In this document: one piece after another, positions 9,379-17,129 of the stretch | How positions within the stretch are numbered: position 1 is the first letter of the stretch | How the letters are laid out: every line of letters begins with the position of its first letter | NCBI RefSeq assembly: GCF_011752625.1 | Contig: NZ_VWXD01000003.1 | Location: forward strand, 771,961-835,960 | Reading direction: 5' to 3' | DNA from: Candidatus Pantoea formicae | Lineage (GTDB): Bacteria; Pseudomonadota; Gammaproteobacteria; Enterobacterales; Enterobacteriaceae | Length of the DNA stretch: 64,000 bases | Notes under the pieces: model-generated | What the model was told of the DNA's origin: nothing | The model's input: only the letters and a program-made list of their open reading frames with translations | The model's database searches: none | Position numbers and translations under genes: made by a program

Positions 9379-10128
9379 TTACAAACTTTTTGCCGCCACC
9401 ACCGCAGGATCCGCTGCACCACCGAGATAGGCACTGCGCACCTCATCATTATTTAAGAGTTCTTCCCCCCTGCCACTCAATTTAATTTCGCCATTGACCA
9501 TCACATAACCGCGATCGGCCAACTGCAACGCATGTCGGGCATTCTGTTCGACCAAAAAAAGCGTCATACCTTGCTGTGTCAACTCACGCAGAATGCTGAA
9601 GATCTGCTTGACCACGATAGGGGCCAAGCCAAGGCTCGGTTCATCCAGTAGCAGTAACTTTGGACGGCTCATCAGCGCACGCGCAATCGCCAGCATCTGT
9701 TGTTCACCGCCGGAGAGTGTCATCGCGCGTTGCTTACGCCGTTCCAGCAAACGCGGAAAGAGCTGATACATCCGCTCTTTGTCTTCTTTGACATACCGCT
9801 CCCCCACAGCGATGGTGCCCATTAACAGATTCTCTTCAACCGTCATGTCAGGAAAAATGCGCCGCCCTTCAGGTGCCTGCGCAATCCCGCTGGCGGCGAT
9901 AAAATGGGTACTGCGATGACTAATTGACTCCCCACGCAGGCGAATCTCACCACTGGCGATACGCGGCTGGCCAAAAATCGACATCAACAACGTCGATTTT
10001 CCTGCGCCGTTAGCCCCAATCAGTGCCACGGTTTCCCCTTGGTTCACCGTCAGCGATACTTGCTTGAGCGCCTGCACGGGACCGTAAAACACATCAACCT
10101 TTTCAAAACTCAGCATCGGTTCAGCCAT
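9379..10128 (-). CDS. livF: LivF: high-affinity branched-chain amino acid ABC transporter ATP-binding subunit
   Basis: A 249-residue cytoplasmic ATPase. Walker A is GANGAGKST, the signature LSGGEQQ, Walker B LLLLDEPS, and the H-loop region FLVEQNARHA carries the Gln-Asn-Ala typical of LivF. The ATG overlaps the end of livG by 8 bp (ATGGCTGA), indicating translational coupling; the open frame extends 12 codons upstream inside livG. Last gene of livKHMGF. Confidence 0.93.
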   Translation of the reverse strand: MAEPMLSFEKVDVFYGPVQALKQVSLTVNQGETVALIGANGAGKSTLLMSIFGQPRIASGEIRLRGESISHRSTHFIAASGIAQAPEGRRIFPDMTVEENLLMGTIAVGERYVKEDKERMYQLFPRLLERRKQRAMTLSGGEQQMLAIARALMSRPKLLLLDEPSLGLAPIVVKQIFSILRELTQQGMTLFLVEQNARHALQLADRGYVMVNGEIKLSGRGEELLNNDEVRSAYLGGAADPAVVAAKSL

Positions 10129-10996
10129 GCTCGTCCTCCTCTTCGGCACCCAGATAGGCGGCAATCACTTTGGGATCGTGGCGAATCTGCTGCGGGGTTC
10201 CTTGTGCAATCACATCTCCGTGATCGAGTACCACAATATGATCGGAAATTCGCATCACCATCGGCATATCGTGTTCAATCAACAGCACGCTAATGCGATG
10301 GTCAGCTCGCAAGCGATGCAAAATTTGGCTCAGGGCATCCGTCTCCACCGGATTCAGCCCTGCCGCAGGCTCATCGAGACAAATCAGTTCTGGGCGCGTG
10401 CACATCGCGCGTGCAATTTCTAATCGCCGCTGTTGACCGTAAGAGAGCGTGCCCGCCAGACGATTAGCGCTTGAGACTAAATCGACGTTTTCCAACCAGT
10501 AAAATGCGCGGTCCAGCGCCCGATTTTCCGCTTCACGATAACCACGGGTATTGAGTACTCCCGCCATCAGTTGGCGGTTGACCTGCATATGCTGCGCCAC
10601 CAGCAAATTCTCCACCACCGACATCTCACGGAATAAACGGATATTCTGGAAGGTTCGTGCCAGCCCGGCACGATTGACCAGATGAGCCCCACCGAACATT
10701 TTGTACCAAATGCGTGAACCCAAGCGGGCGGGGTTGAGCCAATCCTGCGGATGGATTTTCTGCCCCAGCACCTGAATCACATCCGTATGCCGTTGGTTGG
10801 CATTGAGCATAATGCGCCCGCCGGTCGCGCGGTAAAAACCGGTAAGACAGTTAAATACTGTGGTTTTGCCCGCACCATTAGGCCCAATCAGTGAGGTCAC
10901 CGAACCTCGCTCCACGGACAAACTGACGTCATTCAGCGCTTTAATGCCGCCAAAACGCATCATCAGATTATTCACTTGCAGGATGGCATCACTCAT
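10121..10996 (-). CDS. livG: LivG: branched-chain amino acid ABC transporter ATP-binding subunit
   Basis: A 291-residue ATPase with Walker A GPNGAGKTT, signature LSYGQQRRLEIARA and Walker B LICLDEPAAGLNP. It is longer than E. coli LivG (about 255 residues) because of an insert around residues 75-110 (between DVIQVLGQKI and RTFQNIRLF). The ATG overlaps the livM stop by 8 bp (ATGAGTGA). It pairs with LivF to energise LivH/LivM. Confidence 0.93.
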   Translation of the reverse strand: MSDAILQVNNLMMRFGGIKALNDVSLSVERGSVTSLIGPNGAGKTTVFNCLTGFYRATGGRIMLNANQRHTDVIQVLGQKIHPQDWLNPARLGSRIWYKMFGGAHLVNRAGLARTFQNIRLFREMSVVENLLVAQHMQVNRQLMAGVLNTRGYREAENRALDRAFYWLENVDLVSSANRLAGTLSYGQQRRLEIARAMCTRPELICLDEPAAGLNPVETDALSQILHRLRADHRISVLLIEHDMPMVMRISDHIVVLDHGDVIAQGTPQQIRHDPKVIAAYLGAEEEDEHG

Positions 10997-12272
10997 GGCG
11001 TACTCCTTTACGCAGGGGAACACCCACGCGCGCGGTGCGCACCAATCCTCGTGGTCGCCAGATCATCATCAATACCATCAACATGCCAAACAGCAGCACG
11101 CGATATTCAGCAAAGCTACGCAATAGTTCAGGTGCAACCGTCAGCACAAAGGCGGCGAGCACTACGCCGAGCGTCGAACCCATACCGCCTAACACCACAA
11201 TCGCCAGAATGAGCGCGGACTCAAAGAAGGTGAAAGAAGTTGGATTCACAAAGCCCTGATAACTGGCGAAAAACACTCCTGCGATGCCCGCTGTTGATGC
11301 GCCGAGCATAAAGGCTGAAAGCTTCACCAAGACATGATTCAACCCCATGGCACGGCAGGCAATTTCGTCTTCCCGTAACGCTTCCCAGGCGCGACCGATG
11401 GGCATGCGTGTCAGTCGGTGTTTAATGAACAGCACCAACAGGACCACCAGCACCAGTACCACATAGATGAAGATAAACTTCATGTTTGGGTTGTAATCGA
11501 GGTGCAGAAACTCGTGATAAGGTACGCCGCCATCCCGTGCACGTCGGGCAAACTCCAGACCGAAAAAGGTCGGTGATGGCACCGATACCCCATTCGGCCC
11601 GCCAGTAAACGACAACCAGTTGGTCAGAACCAAACGAATGATTTCGCCGAAGCCAAGCGTCACAATCGCCAGATAATCGCCATGCATACGTAGCACGGGA
11701 AAACCGAGCAATGCGCCGGCAAAAGCCGCCATCAGCGCCGCAATCGGTAACATGCTCCAGAACCCTAAGCCAAGGTACTCGTACCCCAGCGCCAGGCCAT
11801 ACGCCCCGATGGCGTAAAATGCCACATAGCCCAAATCGAGAAGCCCAGCCAAGCCCACCACAATATTGAGTCCAAGGCCAAGCAGCACATAAATCAACCC
11901 AAGAATCGCCACGGTCAGCAGGTATTTGCTGGAGAGAAAGGGAAAGACCAACGCGACTATCAGTAACAGCGGCAAGATCCAGCGCAACCGCGAACGATAA
12001 CCGGGCTCACGTACGTAAACGCCATCGTCATTACCTTCAAATTTGCGCTTAAATTGCTGTCCAAAGTTTGTATACAGAAACAGGCTGATCAGCAAACGTC
12101 CGACCATGACCAGCCCGACCAAAAGCGCCACACTCTGCGGCGACAGTTTGAAGCTGTAACCGTCCAATACCACGCCCACTATCGGGCCAAACACCACCAG
12201 CGCGATCACCCCTGCCAGCAGTGTGTCGAGCAATGCTTCGCGCATGCCCGCACGTTGCGTCATTGCATTCAT
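10989..12272 (-). CDS. livM: LivM: branched-chain amino acid ABC transporter permease
   Basis: A 427-residue inner-membrane permease. The N-terminal hydrophobic extension is followed by the conserved core (VGLAGLLDLGYVAFYAIGAY, FGEIIRLVLTNW, TGGPNGVSVP) and the EAA-like loop (PIGRAWEALREDEIACRAMG) that docks on the ATPases. The ATG 10 bp beyond the livH stop follows an AGGATG ribosome site; the frame extends 8 codons upstream but offers only TTG. Confidence 0.93.
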   Translation of the reverse strand: MNAMTQRAGMREALLDTLLAGVIALVVFGPIVGVVLDGYSFKLSPQSVALLVGLVMVGRLLISLFLYTNFGQQFKRKFEGNDDGVYVREPGYRSRLRWILPLLLIVALVFPFLSSKYLLTVAILGLIYVLLGLGLNIVVGLAGLLDLGYVAFYAIGAYGLALGYEYLGLGFWSMLPIAALMAAFAGALLGFPVLRMHGDYLAIVTLGFGEIIRLVLTNWLSFTGGPNGVSVPSPTFFGLEFARRARDGGVPYHEFLHLDYNPNMKFIFIYVVLVLVVLLVLFIKHRLTRMPIGRAWEALREDEIACRAMGLNHVLVKLSAFMLGASTAGIAGVFFASYQGFVNPTSFTFFESALILAIVVLGGMGSTLGVVLAAFVLTVAPELLRSFAEYRVLLFGMLMVLMMIWRPRGLVRTARVGVPLRKGVRHE

Positions 12273-12282
12273 CGCGGCATCC

Positions 12283-13197
12283 TCACACTTTCGCAACCAG
12301 TGGACGTCCCAGTAGCCCTTGCGGACGGAAGATTAAAATCACCACCAACAGGGCAAACGAGAACACATCTTTGTAATCCGAGTTCACCAACCCCGCAAAC
12401 TGGGCTTCCGCCACGCCAAGCAGCAGTCCCCCCAGCATGGCGCCAGGCAGTGAACCAATGCCGCCCAGCACCGCTGCCGTGAAGGCCTTGATGCCAATGA
12501 TGAAGCCCGCGTAAAAATCGAAAGTGCCATAGTTCATGGTCACCAGAACGCCAGCCAGCCCCGCCATTGCTGCGCCAATCACAAACACCAGCGAAATCAC
12601 GCGATCGGTATTAATGCCCAGAATCGATGCCATTCGGCGATCTTGCTGTACCGCACGACAAATCCGGCCAAGCTTGGTGTATTGGATAATCCAGGTGAGC
12701 AGCGCCATGCCACAGAACGCGGCGATCAGAATGAAGACTTTCGTCCATGTAATCTGCACAATCCCGCCATCTAGCTCCATGCGTAATACGCCGGTTAGCA
12801 GCGTTGGGATACCCTGCTGATTTGGGCCTTGGCTGAGTTGCACATAGTTTTGCAAGATGAGTGACATGCCAATCGCCGAAATCAGCGGGGCGAGACGCGT
12901 TGAATTACGCAGGGGTCGATAGGCAATACGCTCTATCGCCCAGCCATAGGCGGCGGTCACAATAATCGTGAACAGCAAGGTGCCGAAAATCAGCAGCGGG
13001 AAAGAGTGAATACCAAAGAAACTCAGTAAGGCCAAGCCAATGGCACACAAGTAGGCAGAGATCATATACACCTCGCCGTGGGCGAAGTTAATCATGCCGA
13101 TAATGCCATAAACCATGGTGTAGCCGATGGCAATCAACCCATATACCGCGCCTAACGTCAGGCCGTTGATCATCTGCTGTAAGAAGAAGGCGTCCAT
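12283..13197 (-). CDS. livH: LivH: branched-chain amino acid ABC transporter permease
   Basis: A 304-residue inner-membrane permease with the family hallmarks GLTLGAVYGLIAIGYTMVYG and INFAHGEVYM near the N-terminus, and an ATPase-contact loop (TKLGRICRAVQQDRRMA) around residue 180. Partner of LivM. It follows livK after an 81-bp gap containing a strong stem-loop. Confidence 0.94.
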   Translation of the reverse strand: MDAFFLQQMINGLTLGAVYGLIAIGYTMVYGIIGMINFAHGEVYMISAYLCAIGLALLSFFGIHSFPLLIFGTLLFTIIVTAAYGWAIERIAYRPLRNSTRLAPLISAIGMSLILQNYVQLSQGPNQQGIPTLLTGVLRMELDGGIVQITWTKVFILIAAFCGMALLTWIIQYTKLGRICRAVQQDRRMASILGINTDRVISLVFVIGAAMAGLAGVLVTMNYGTFDFYAGFIIGIKAFTAAVLGGIGSLPGAMLGGLLLGVAEAQFAGLVNSDYKDVFSFALLVVILIFRPQGLLGRPLVAKV

Positions 13198-13248
13198 AGA
13201 TCAATCTCGCACGTAGAGAGGGCGCAAACTTCGCACCCAATGGCGCAA

Positions 13249-13268
13249 GACCCCGCTTAAGCGGGGTC
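13249..13268 (-). promoter_or_regulatory. Intercistronic stem-loop between livK and livH
   Basis: A perfect 20-bp palindrome, GACCCCGCTT/AAGCGGGGTC, starts 11 bp after the livK stop. No T-run follows on the minus strand. It probably stabilises the livK message or lets only part of transcription continue, giving more binding protein than membrane subunits, a common arrangement in ABC importer operons. Confidence 0.6.
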
Positions 13269-13278
13269 GCATGTCGAA

Positions 13279-14394
13279 TTACAGTTGGTGATATTTGCCT
13301 TTGTCATCCCACTGATAAACCACGTAATCCGAGACTTTGAGGTCGCCTTTGCCATCCCAGGCTTTTTTACCCATGACGGTATCCACGCTATTGGCTTTCA
13401 GCCAGTCACTGGCTTTCGCATTGTCTTTGCCTGCGGCTTTGTACGCTGCGGCAATCGCCTGAACAGACGCATACGCGTACAGAGTGTAACCTTCCGGTTC
13501 GAAACCGCTGGCGCGGAATTTCTCAATCACCGCTTTGCCATCAGGAATGGTGCGCGGGTCATTACCAAAGGTCATATAGACCCCTTTGGTATATTGGGGG
13601 CCTCCTGCCGCCGTCACCATCTCTTCAGTCACGATGCAGTCTCCAGAGAAGAAGGCCGCGTTGACCCCTTGCTCACGCATCTGCCGCACCAAGGGTCCAG
13701 CCTCGGGGTGACAGCCACCGAAATAGACCACGTCGGGCTTCACCGCACCAATTTTCGTCACCAGAGCATTGAAATCCTTCTCTCCTCGAGAGAGCCCTTC
13801 ATACATCACTTCTTTCACCCCGCGTTTCTCCAGCGCGGCTTTGGTCGCATCCGCAAGCCCCTGACCATAAGTGTCTTTGTCATGGATCACCGCCACTTTC
13901 TTCGCCTTCAATTTGTCGATGATGAAGTCCGCGGCAATGGCACCTTGCTGGTCATCGCGGCCACACATGCGGAACATGGTTTTCATTCCACGTTCAGTGA
14001 TTTGCGGGTTGGTTGATCCGGGGGTAATCGCCAGCACACCGGCTTCGTCATACACTTCCGAGGCGGGCATGGTGGAGGAGGAGCAGAAATGGCCGACGAC
14101 CGCCATCACCTTATCTTGGTCGACGAGACGGTTAGCGACAGACACCGCCTGTTTGGGTTCGCAGGCATCATCGCCCTGCACCAGCACGATTTTTTCACCG
14201 TTAATTCCGCCAGCAGCGTTGATGTCATCTGCTGCCTGACTTGCGCCCTTCCAGTATTGCGCCCCGTAGGTCGCATTCGGGCCAGAGAACGGCCCTGCCA
14301 CACCAATCTTGATATCCGCCTGTGCGTAAAAGGCCACGCTCAGGCAACCTGCAAGTACCACCTTCACTGGGTGTTTCATGAATTTCAAAGACAT
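13279..14394 (-). CDS. livK: LivK/LivJ-type periplasmic branched-chain amino acid binding protein
   Basis: A 371-residue type I periplasmic binding protein. Residues 1-26 form a signal peptide ending in FYAQA, and the mature protein starts DIKIGVAGPFSGP, very like LivJ/LivK. Further family motifs are GDDACEPKQAVSVANRLV, GHFCSSSTMPASEVY and VIHDKDTYGQGLAD. The start was chosen at the ATG after GAGGA; 26 upstream codons are open but lack a ribosome site. It delivers Leu/Ile/Val or related amino acids to LivHMGF, whose genes follow directly. Confidence 0.92.
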   Translation of the reverse strand: MSLKFMKHPVKVVLAGCLSVAFYAQADIKIGVAGPFSGPNATYGAQYWKGASQAADDINAAGGINGEKIVLVQGDDACEPKQAVSVANRLVDQDKVMAVVGHFCSSSTMPASEVYDEAGVLAITPGSTNPQITERGMKTMFRMCGRDDQQGAIAADFIIDKLKAKKVAVIHDKDTYGQGLADATKAALEKRGVKEVMYEGLSRGEKDFNALVTKIGAVKPDVVYFGGCHPEAGPLVRQMREQGVNAAFFSGDCIVTEEMVTAAGGPQYTKGVYMTFGNDPRTIPDGKAVIEKFRASGFEPEGYTLYAYASVQAIAAAYKAAGKDNAKASDWLKANSVDTVMGKKAWDGKGDLKVSDYVVYQWDDKGKYHQL

Positions 14395-14739
14395 GCTTTC
14401 AATCCTCAACGGGTCAGGAACGGAGCCATACCACGGCCTGGGAGAAATCAATTTCTGAAACTTTTGCAGCACTTTATGTGGTCGTCAGGACCACGGTTTA
14501 GGATCAAGCAAGAAACTCGCCAAAGAAGACGGTCGGTGGCAGCTTTTTGCAGTGGCATCGCGCCAGGGCAGACGAGGCGCGTGGTGACATCCCTGCTAAT
14601 CATAAACATAGCCAGAGTTACGCCGTGTACCAGCACCGTGATGGTGCAGAATGCGGTCGATCACAGATTCTTCATCGTGCTGGTGTGTTTATCCGCTATG
14701 CTCTGGTCAAATCGGTCCACGTTTCCTGAAGGAGAACCT
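14395..14739. other. Divergent promoter region between livK and amn
   Basis: A 345-bp non-coding stretch separates the divergent liv operon and amn. It must hold promoters for both. I could not identify a convincing -35/-10 pair, Lrp site or PhoB box by eye. The long plus-strand frame that runs through it into amn has no supporting start. Confidence 0.5.
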
Positions 14740-16188
14740 ATGAATACGCAACGGAACGGATTGAGTAGCCAGCAGGCACTGGATGAACTGGAGCGCCTGT
14801 ATGAGAACGCTGTAGCCGCGCTGCGCAACGCGATTCGCGATTTCACGACAAACGGCACACTTCCGGATGAAGATGCGCGACAGAAAGGTCTGTTTGTTTA
14901 CCCGGAGCTGCGCATCACCTGGTTAGGCGAAGGCCCTCAGCAGAACCGCACCCGCGCATGGGGACGTTTTACTCACACCGGCAGTTACAGCACCACCATT
15001 ACCCGCCCGGCGTTATTGCGTCACTATCTGAGTGAGCAATTACAGATGCTGGAGAAAGAGTACGACGTCCTGGTTGAAGTGGTGCCTTCACAGCAGGAGA
15101 TTCCCTACCCGTACGTGATTGACGGCCTGACACTGGATCGCTCGATGAGCGCCAGCATTGCGCGCCATTTCCCTACCACCGAACTGTCGCAGATTGGCGA
15201 TGAAACCGCAGATGGCCTGTTCCATGCGAATGCCATTTTTCCGCTGTCACACTTCGATGCACTGCGCACTGATTTCTCACTGGCGCGTTTACGCCATTAC
15301 ACCGGAACAGGCGTTGAGCACTTCCAGCCGTTCGTGCTGTTTACCAACTACACGCGCTATGTCGATGAGTTTGTGCGTTGGGCGATTGCGCAGGTGCAGG
15401 ATCCCAGCACACCTTATGACAGCCTGGCCTGTGCTGGCGATGTGGTGATCACCGCTGATACCCAAGACCCCACGGCAATGATGTCTGATCTGGCCTGGAA
15501 GAAGCACCAGATGCCCGCATGGCATCTGACATCACCCAATCGCCGTGGCATCACGTTGGTGAACATTGGCGTGGGTCCGTCCAATGCCAAAACCATCTGC
15601 GACCACCTTGCAGTGATTCGCCCACACGCCTGGTTGATGATTGGTCACTGCGGCGGCCTGCGCGAAAGCCAGACCATCGGTGATTACGTGCTGGCGCATG
15701 CCTATCTGCGTGACGATCATGTATTGGATAGCGTGCTGCCGCCGGACATTCCTATTCCAAGCATTGCTGAAGTGCAGCGTGCGCTGTATGACGCCACCAA
15801 AGCCGTGAGCGGCATGCCGGGAGAGGAAGTGAAACAGCGTCTGCGCACCGGCACGGTAGTGACCACAGATGACCGTAACTGGGAATTGCGTTACTCCGCT
15901 TCTGCACTGCGCTTTAACCTGAGCCGCGCGGTGGCGGTAGACATGGAGAGTGCCACGATTGCCGCGCAGGGTTACCGCTTCCGCGTTCCCTATGGCACCT
16001 TGCTGTGCGTTTCGGATAAGCCACTACACGGTGAAATTAAACTGCCGGGCCAAGCGAATCGCTTCTACGAAGGGGCAATTTCTGAGCATCTGCAGATCGG
16101 TATTTGTGCGGTTGAGCTGCTGCGTGCTGAGGGCGATAAGTTGCATTCAAGGAAATTACGCACCTTTAATGAACCACCGTTCCGTTAA
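14740..16188 (+). CDS. amn: AMP nucleosidase Amn
   Basis: A 482-residue enzyme that hydrolyses AMP to adenine and ribose 5-phosphate in purine salvage. It matches E. coli Amn (484 residues) almost throughout, including the N-terminal regulatory part (LFVYPELRITW, GRFTHAGSY-like GRFTHTGSY, FPTTELSQIGDETADG) and the C-terminal nucleoside-phosphorylase fold (VGPSNAKTICDHLA, MIGHCGGLRESQ, VDMESATIAAQGYRF, LCVSDKPLHGE). The start is the ATG 6 bp after AAGGAG; the frame upstream is open but belongs to no recognisable protein. Monocistronic, ending in a convergent stem-loop. Confidence 0.96.
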   Translation: MNTQRNGLSSQQALDELERLYENAVAALRNAIRDFTTNGTLPDEDARQKGLFVYPELRITWLGEGPQQNRTRAWGRFTHTGSYSTTITRPALLRHYLSEQLQMLEKEYDVLVEVVPSQQEIPYPYVIDGLTLDRSMSASIARHFPTTELSQIGDETADGLFHANAIFPLSHFDALRTDFSLARLRHYTGTGVEHFQPFVLFTNYTRYVDEFVRWAIAQVQDPSTPYDSLACAGDVVITADTQDPTAMMSDLAWKKHQMPAWHLTSPNRRGITLVNIGVGPSNAKTICDHLAVIRPHAWLMIGHCGGLRESQTIGDYVLAHAYLRDDHVLDSVLPPDIPIPSIAEVQRALYDATKAVSGMPGEEVKQRLRTGTVVTTDDRNWELRYSASALRFNLSRAVAVDMESATIAAQGYRFRVPYGTLLCVSDKPLHGEIKLPGQANRFYEGAISEHLQIGICAVELLRAEGDKLHSRKLRTFNEPPFR

Positions 16189-16195
16189 GTGCTCG

Positions 16196-16220
16196 ATTCC
16201 GGTCCCATTGGGGCCGGAAT
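16196..16220. terminator. Probable convergent terminator stem between amn and the coiled-coil gene
   Basis: ATTCCGGTCCC and GGGCCGGAAT pair with one bulged base around loop ATTG. It starts 8 bp after the amn stop. T-tracts on either side are weak, so it is a probable rather than certain terminator. Confidence 0.5.
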
Positions 16221-16236
16221 TATGTTGGATTTTGGA

Positions 16237-16797
16237 TTAAACTTTAACCACCAGATCTTTCACAAACCAAGCCAGCACAGCCAGAATGGCGGGCACCATA
16301 ATGGACCAGGTCAGTCGGTCATTGAGCTTTTCAAATTTCTCATCAATTCTGACAAATTTTTTCTCGAATTTTTCATCCATGCGCTCAAACTTAACATCGA
16401 TGCGTTGTTCCATTTTGTCCAACTTATCGTCGATACGCAGTTCCATTTTCTCCAGCTTATCGTCAATACGCACTTCCAATTTTTCCAGCTTATCGTCGAA
16501 GTGCAGCGCCATTTTTCCCAATTTATCGTCAAAATGCAGCGTCATTTTTCCCAGTTTATCGTCAAAATGCAGCGCCATTTTTCCCAGTTTATCGTCAAAA
16601 TGCAGCGCTATTTTTTCGAACTTGCAGTCGGTACGCTTTTCCGACTTTCCCATTTCCCCCAGCAGTTCGGTACGCAGCGTGCCGATATCGGCCTTGGTCG
16701 CAAAATTCTCGGATCGCGCGGTTAGGACGGCAACATCCTGTTGAATTTGATGCGTGGTTTTTTCCAGCAGCCCGACTCGTTGAGTTAACTCTTCCAT
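16237..16797 (-). CDS. Tail-anchored hendecad-repeat coiled-coil membrane protein
   Basis: A 186-residue protein of unknown function. The start at 16797 (MEELTQRVGLLEK) follows CGGAG; the frame extends 25 codons further without a ribosome site. The N-terminal 60 residues form a first helical segment. A run of 11-residue repeats follows, the best copies reading DDKLGKMALHF, DDKLGKMTLHF, DDKLEKLEVRI and DDKLDKMEQRI, then degrading to DVKFERMDEKF and DEKFEKLND. Eleven-residue periodicity predicts a right-handed rod-like coiled coil. The last 25 residues hold one hydrophobic helix (WSIMVPAILAVLAWFV) ending in KDLVVKV, so the protein is probably anchored by its C-terminus with the rod in the cytoplasm. 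No enzyme motif is present. Inferred role: scaffold, spacer or membrane organiser. Confidence 0.7.
   Translation of the reverse strand: MEELTQRVGLLEKTTHQIQQDVAVLTARSENFATKADIGTLRTELLGEMGKSEKRTDCKFEKIALHFDDKLGKMALHFDDKLGKMTLHFDDKLGKMALHFDDKLEKLEVRIDDKLEKMELRIDDKLDKMEQRIDVKFERMDEKFEKKFVRIDEKFEKLNDRLTWSIMVPAILAVLAWFVKDLVVKV
16391..16629 (-). repeat. In-frame 33-bp tandem repeats in the coiled-coil gene
   Basis: The octamer TTATCGTC occurs exactly every 33 bp at 16424, 16457, 16490, 16523, 16556 and 16589, with degenerate copies at 16391 and 16622. Copies between 16523 and 16618 are nearly identical. The repeat is contiguous and coding (11 codons), so it can expand or shrink without shifting the frame. 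Confidence 0.9.
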
Positions 16798-17096
16798 TTT
16801 TGAATCTCCGATATTCCTGACGACGTAAATAAGTGGTGGAAGAAACGGGGCAGTACGCATAGCGTATTCCATTACACACCTCCAGAGAGTCCCGGCTATC
16901 TCTTCACCTTGCTACGTAGTGAAACAGATTCGAGCCGATTAAACATTCCGCGAACCCGCCATTCACGGCAAAAAAGATCAGGCAGGAATCAATACGCAGC
17001 GCAGGCTAAAACGGGCAAAGGAATAACAAAAGCAGCTACAGTGAAGTGTTGCGAGAGATCGCTAAGAAAATAATCGAGGGGATGAAACAGAAAACA
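16798..17096. other. Intergenic region upstream of the coiled-coil gene
   Basis: About 300 bp that should contain the minus-strand promoter of the coiled-coil gene. I see no supported gene, recognisable operator or structured RNA here; the plus-strand frame at 17046 runs into the permease gene in antisense and is not supported. Confidence 0.4.
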
Positions 17097-17118
17097 CGGA
17101 AGCCCAAGCGGGCTTCCG
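17097..17118 (-). terminator. Stem-loop terminator of the purine permease gene
   Basis: A perfect 9-bp stem (CGGAAGCCC / GGGCTTCCG) with loop AAGC, 11 bp beyond the permease stop. On the minus strand a modest T-rich stretch (TGTTTTCTGTTTC) follows. Confidence 0.7.
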
Positions 17119-17129
17119 GAAACCAGAAC

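Noticed and set aside
14089..14739. 217-codon N-terminal extension of amn
   Set aside because: It runs antisense to livK and through the divergent promoter; the internal ATG with AAGGAG aligns with E. coli Amn.
16391..16629. 33-bp regular repeats that could suggest a CRISPR array
   Set aside because: The repeats are contiguous without unique spacers and code for an 11-residue periodic protein segment.
16189..16744. Plus-strand frames of 178 and 152 codons over the repeat region
   Set aside because: They are antisense shadows of the repeats (Phe/Ser- or His/Gln-rich low complexity) with no ribosome site.
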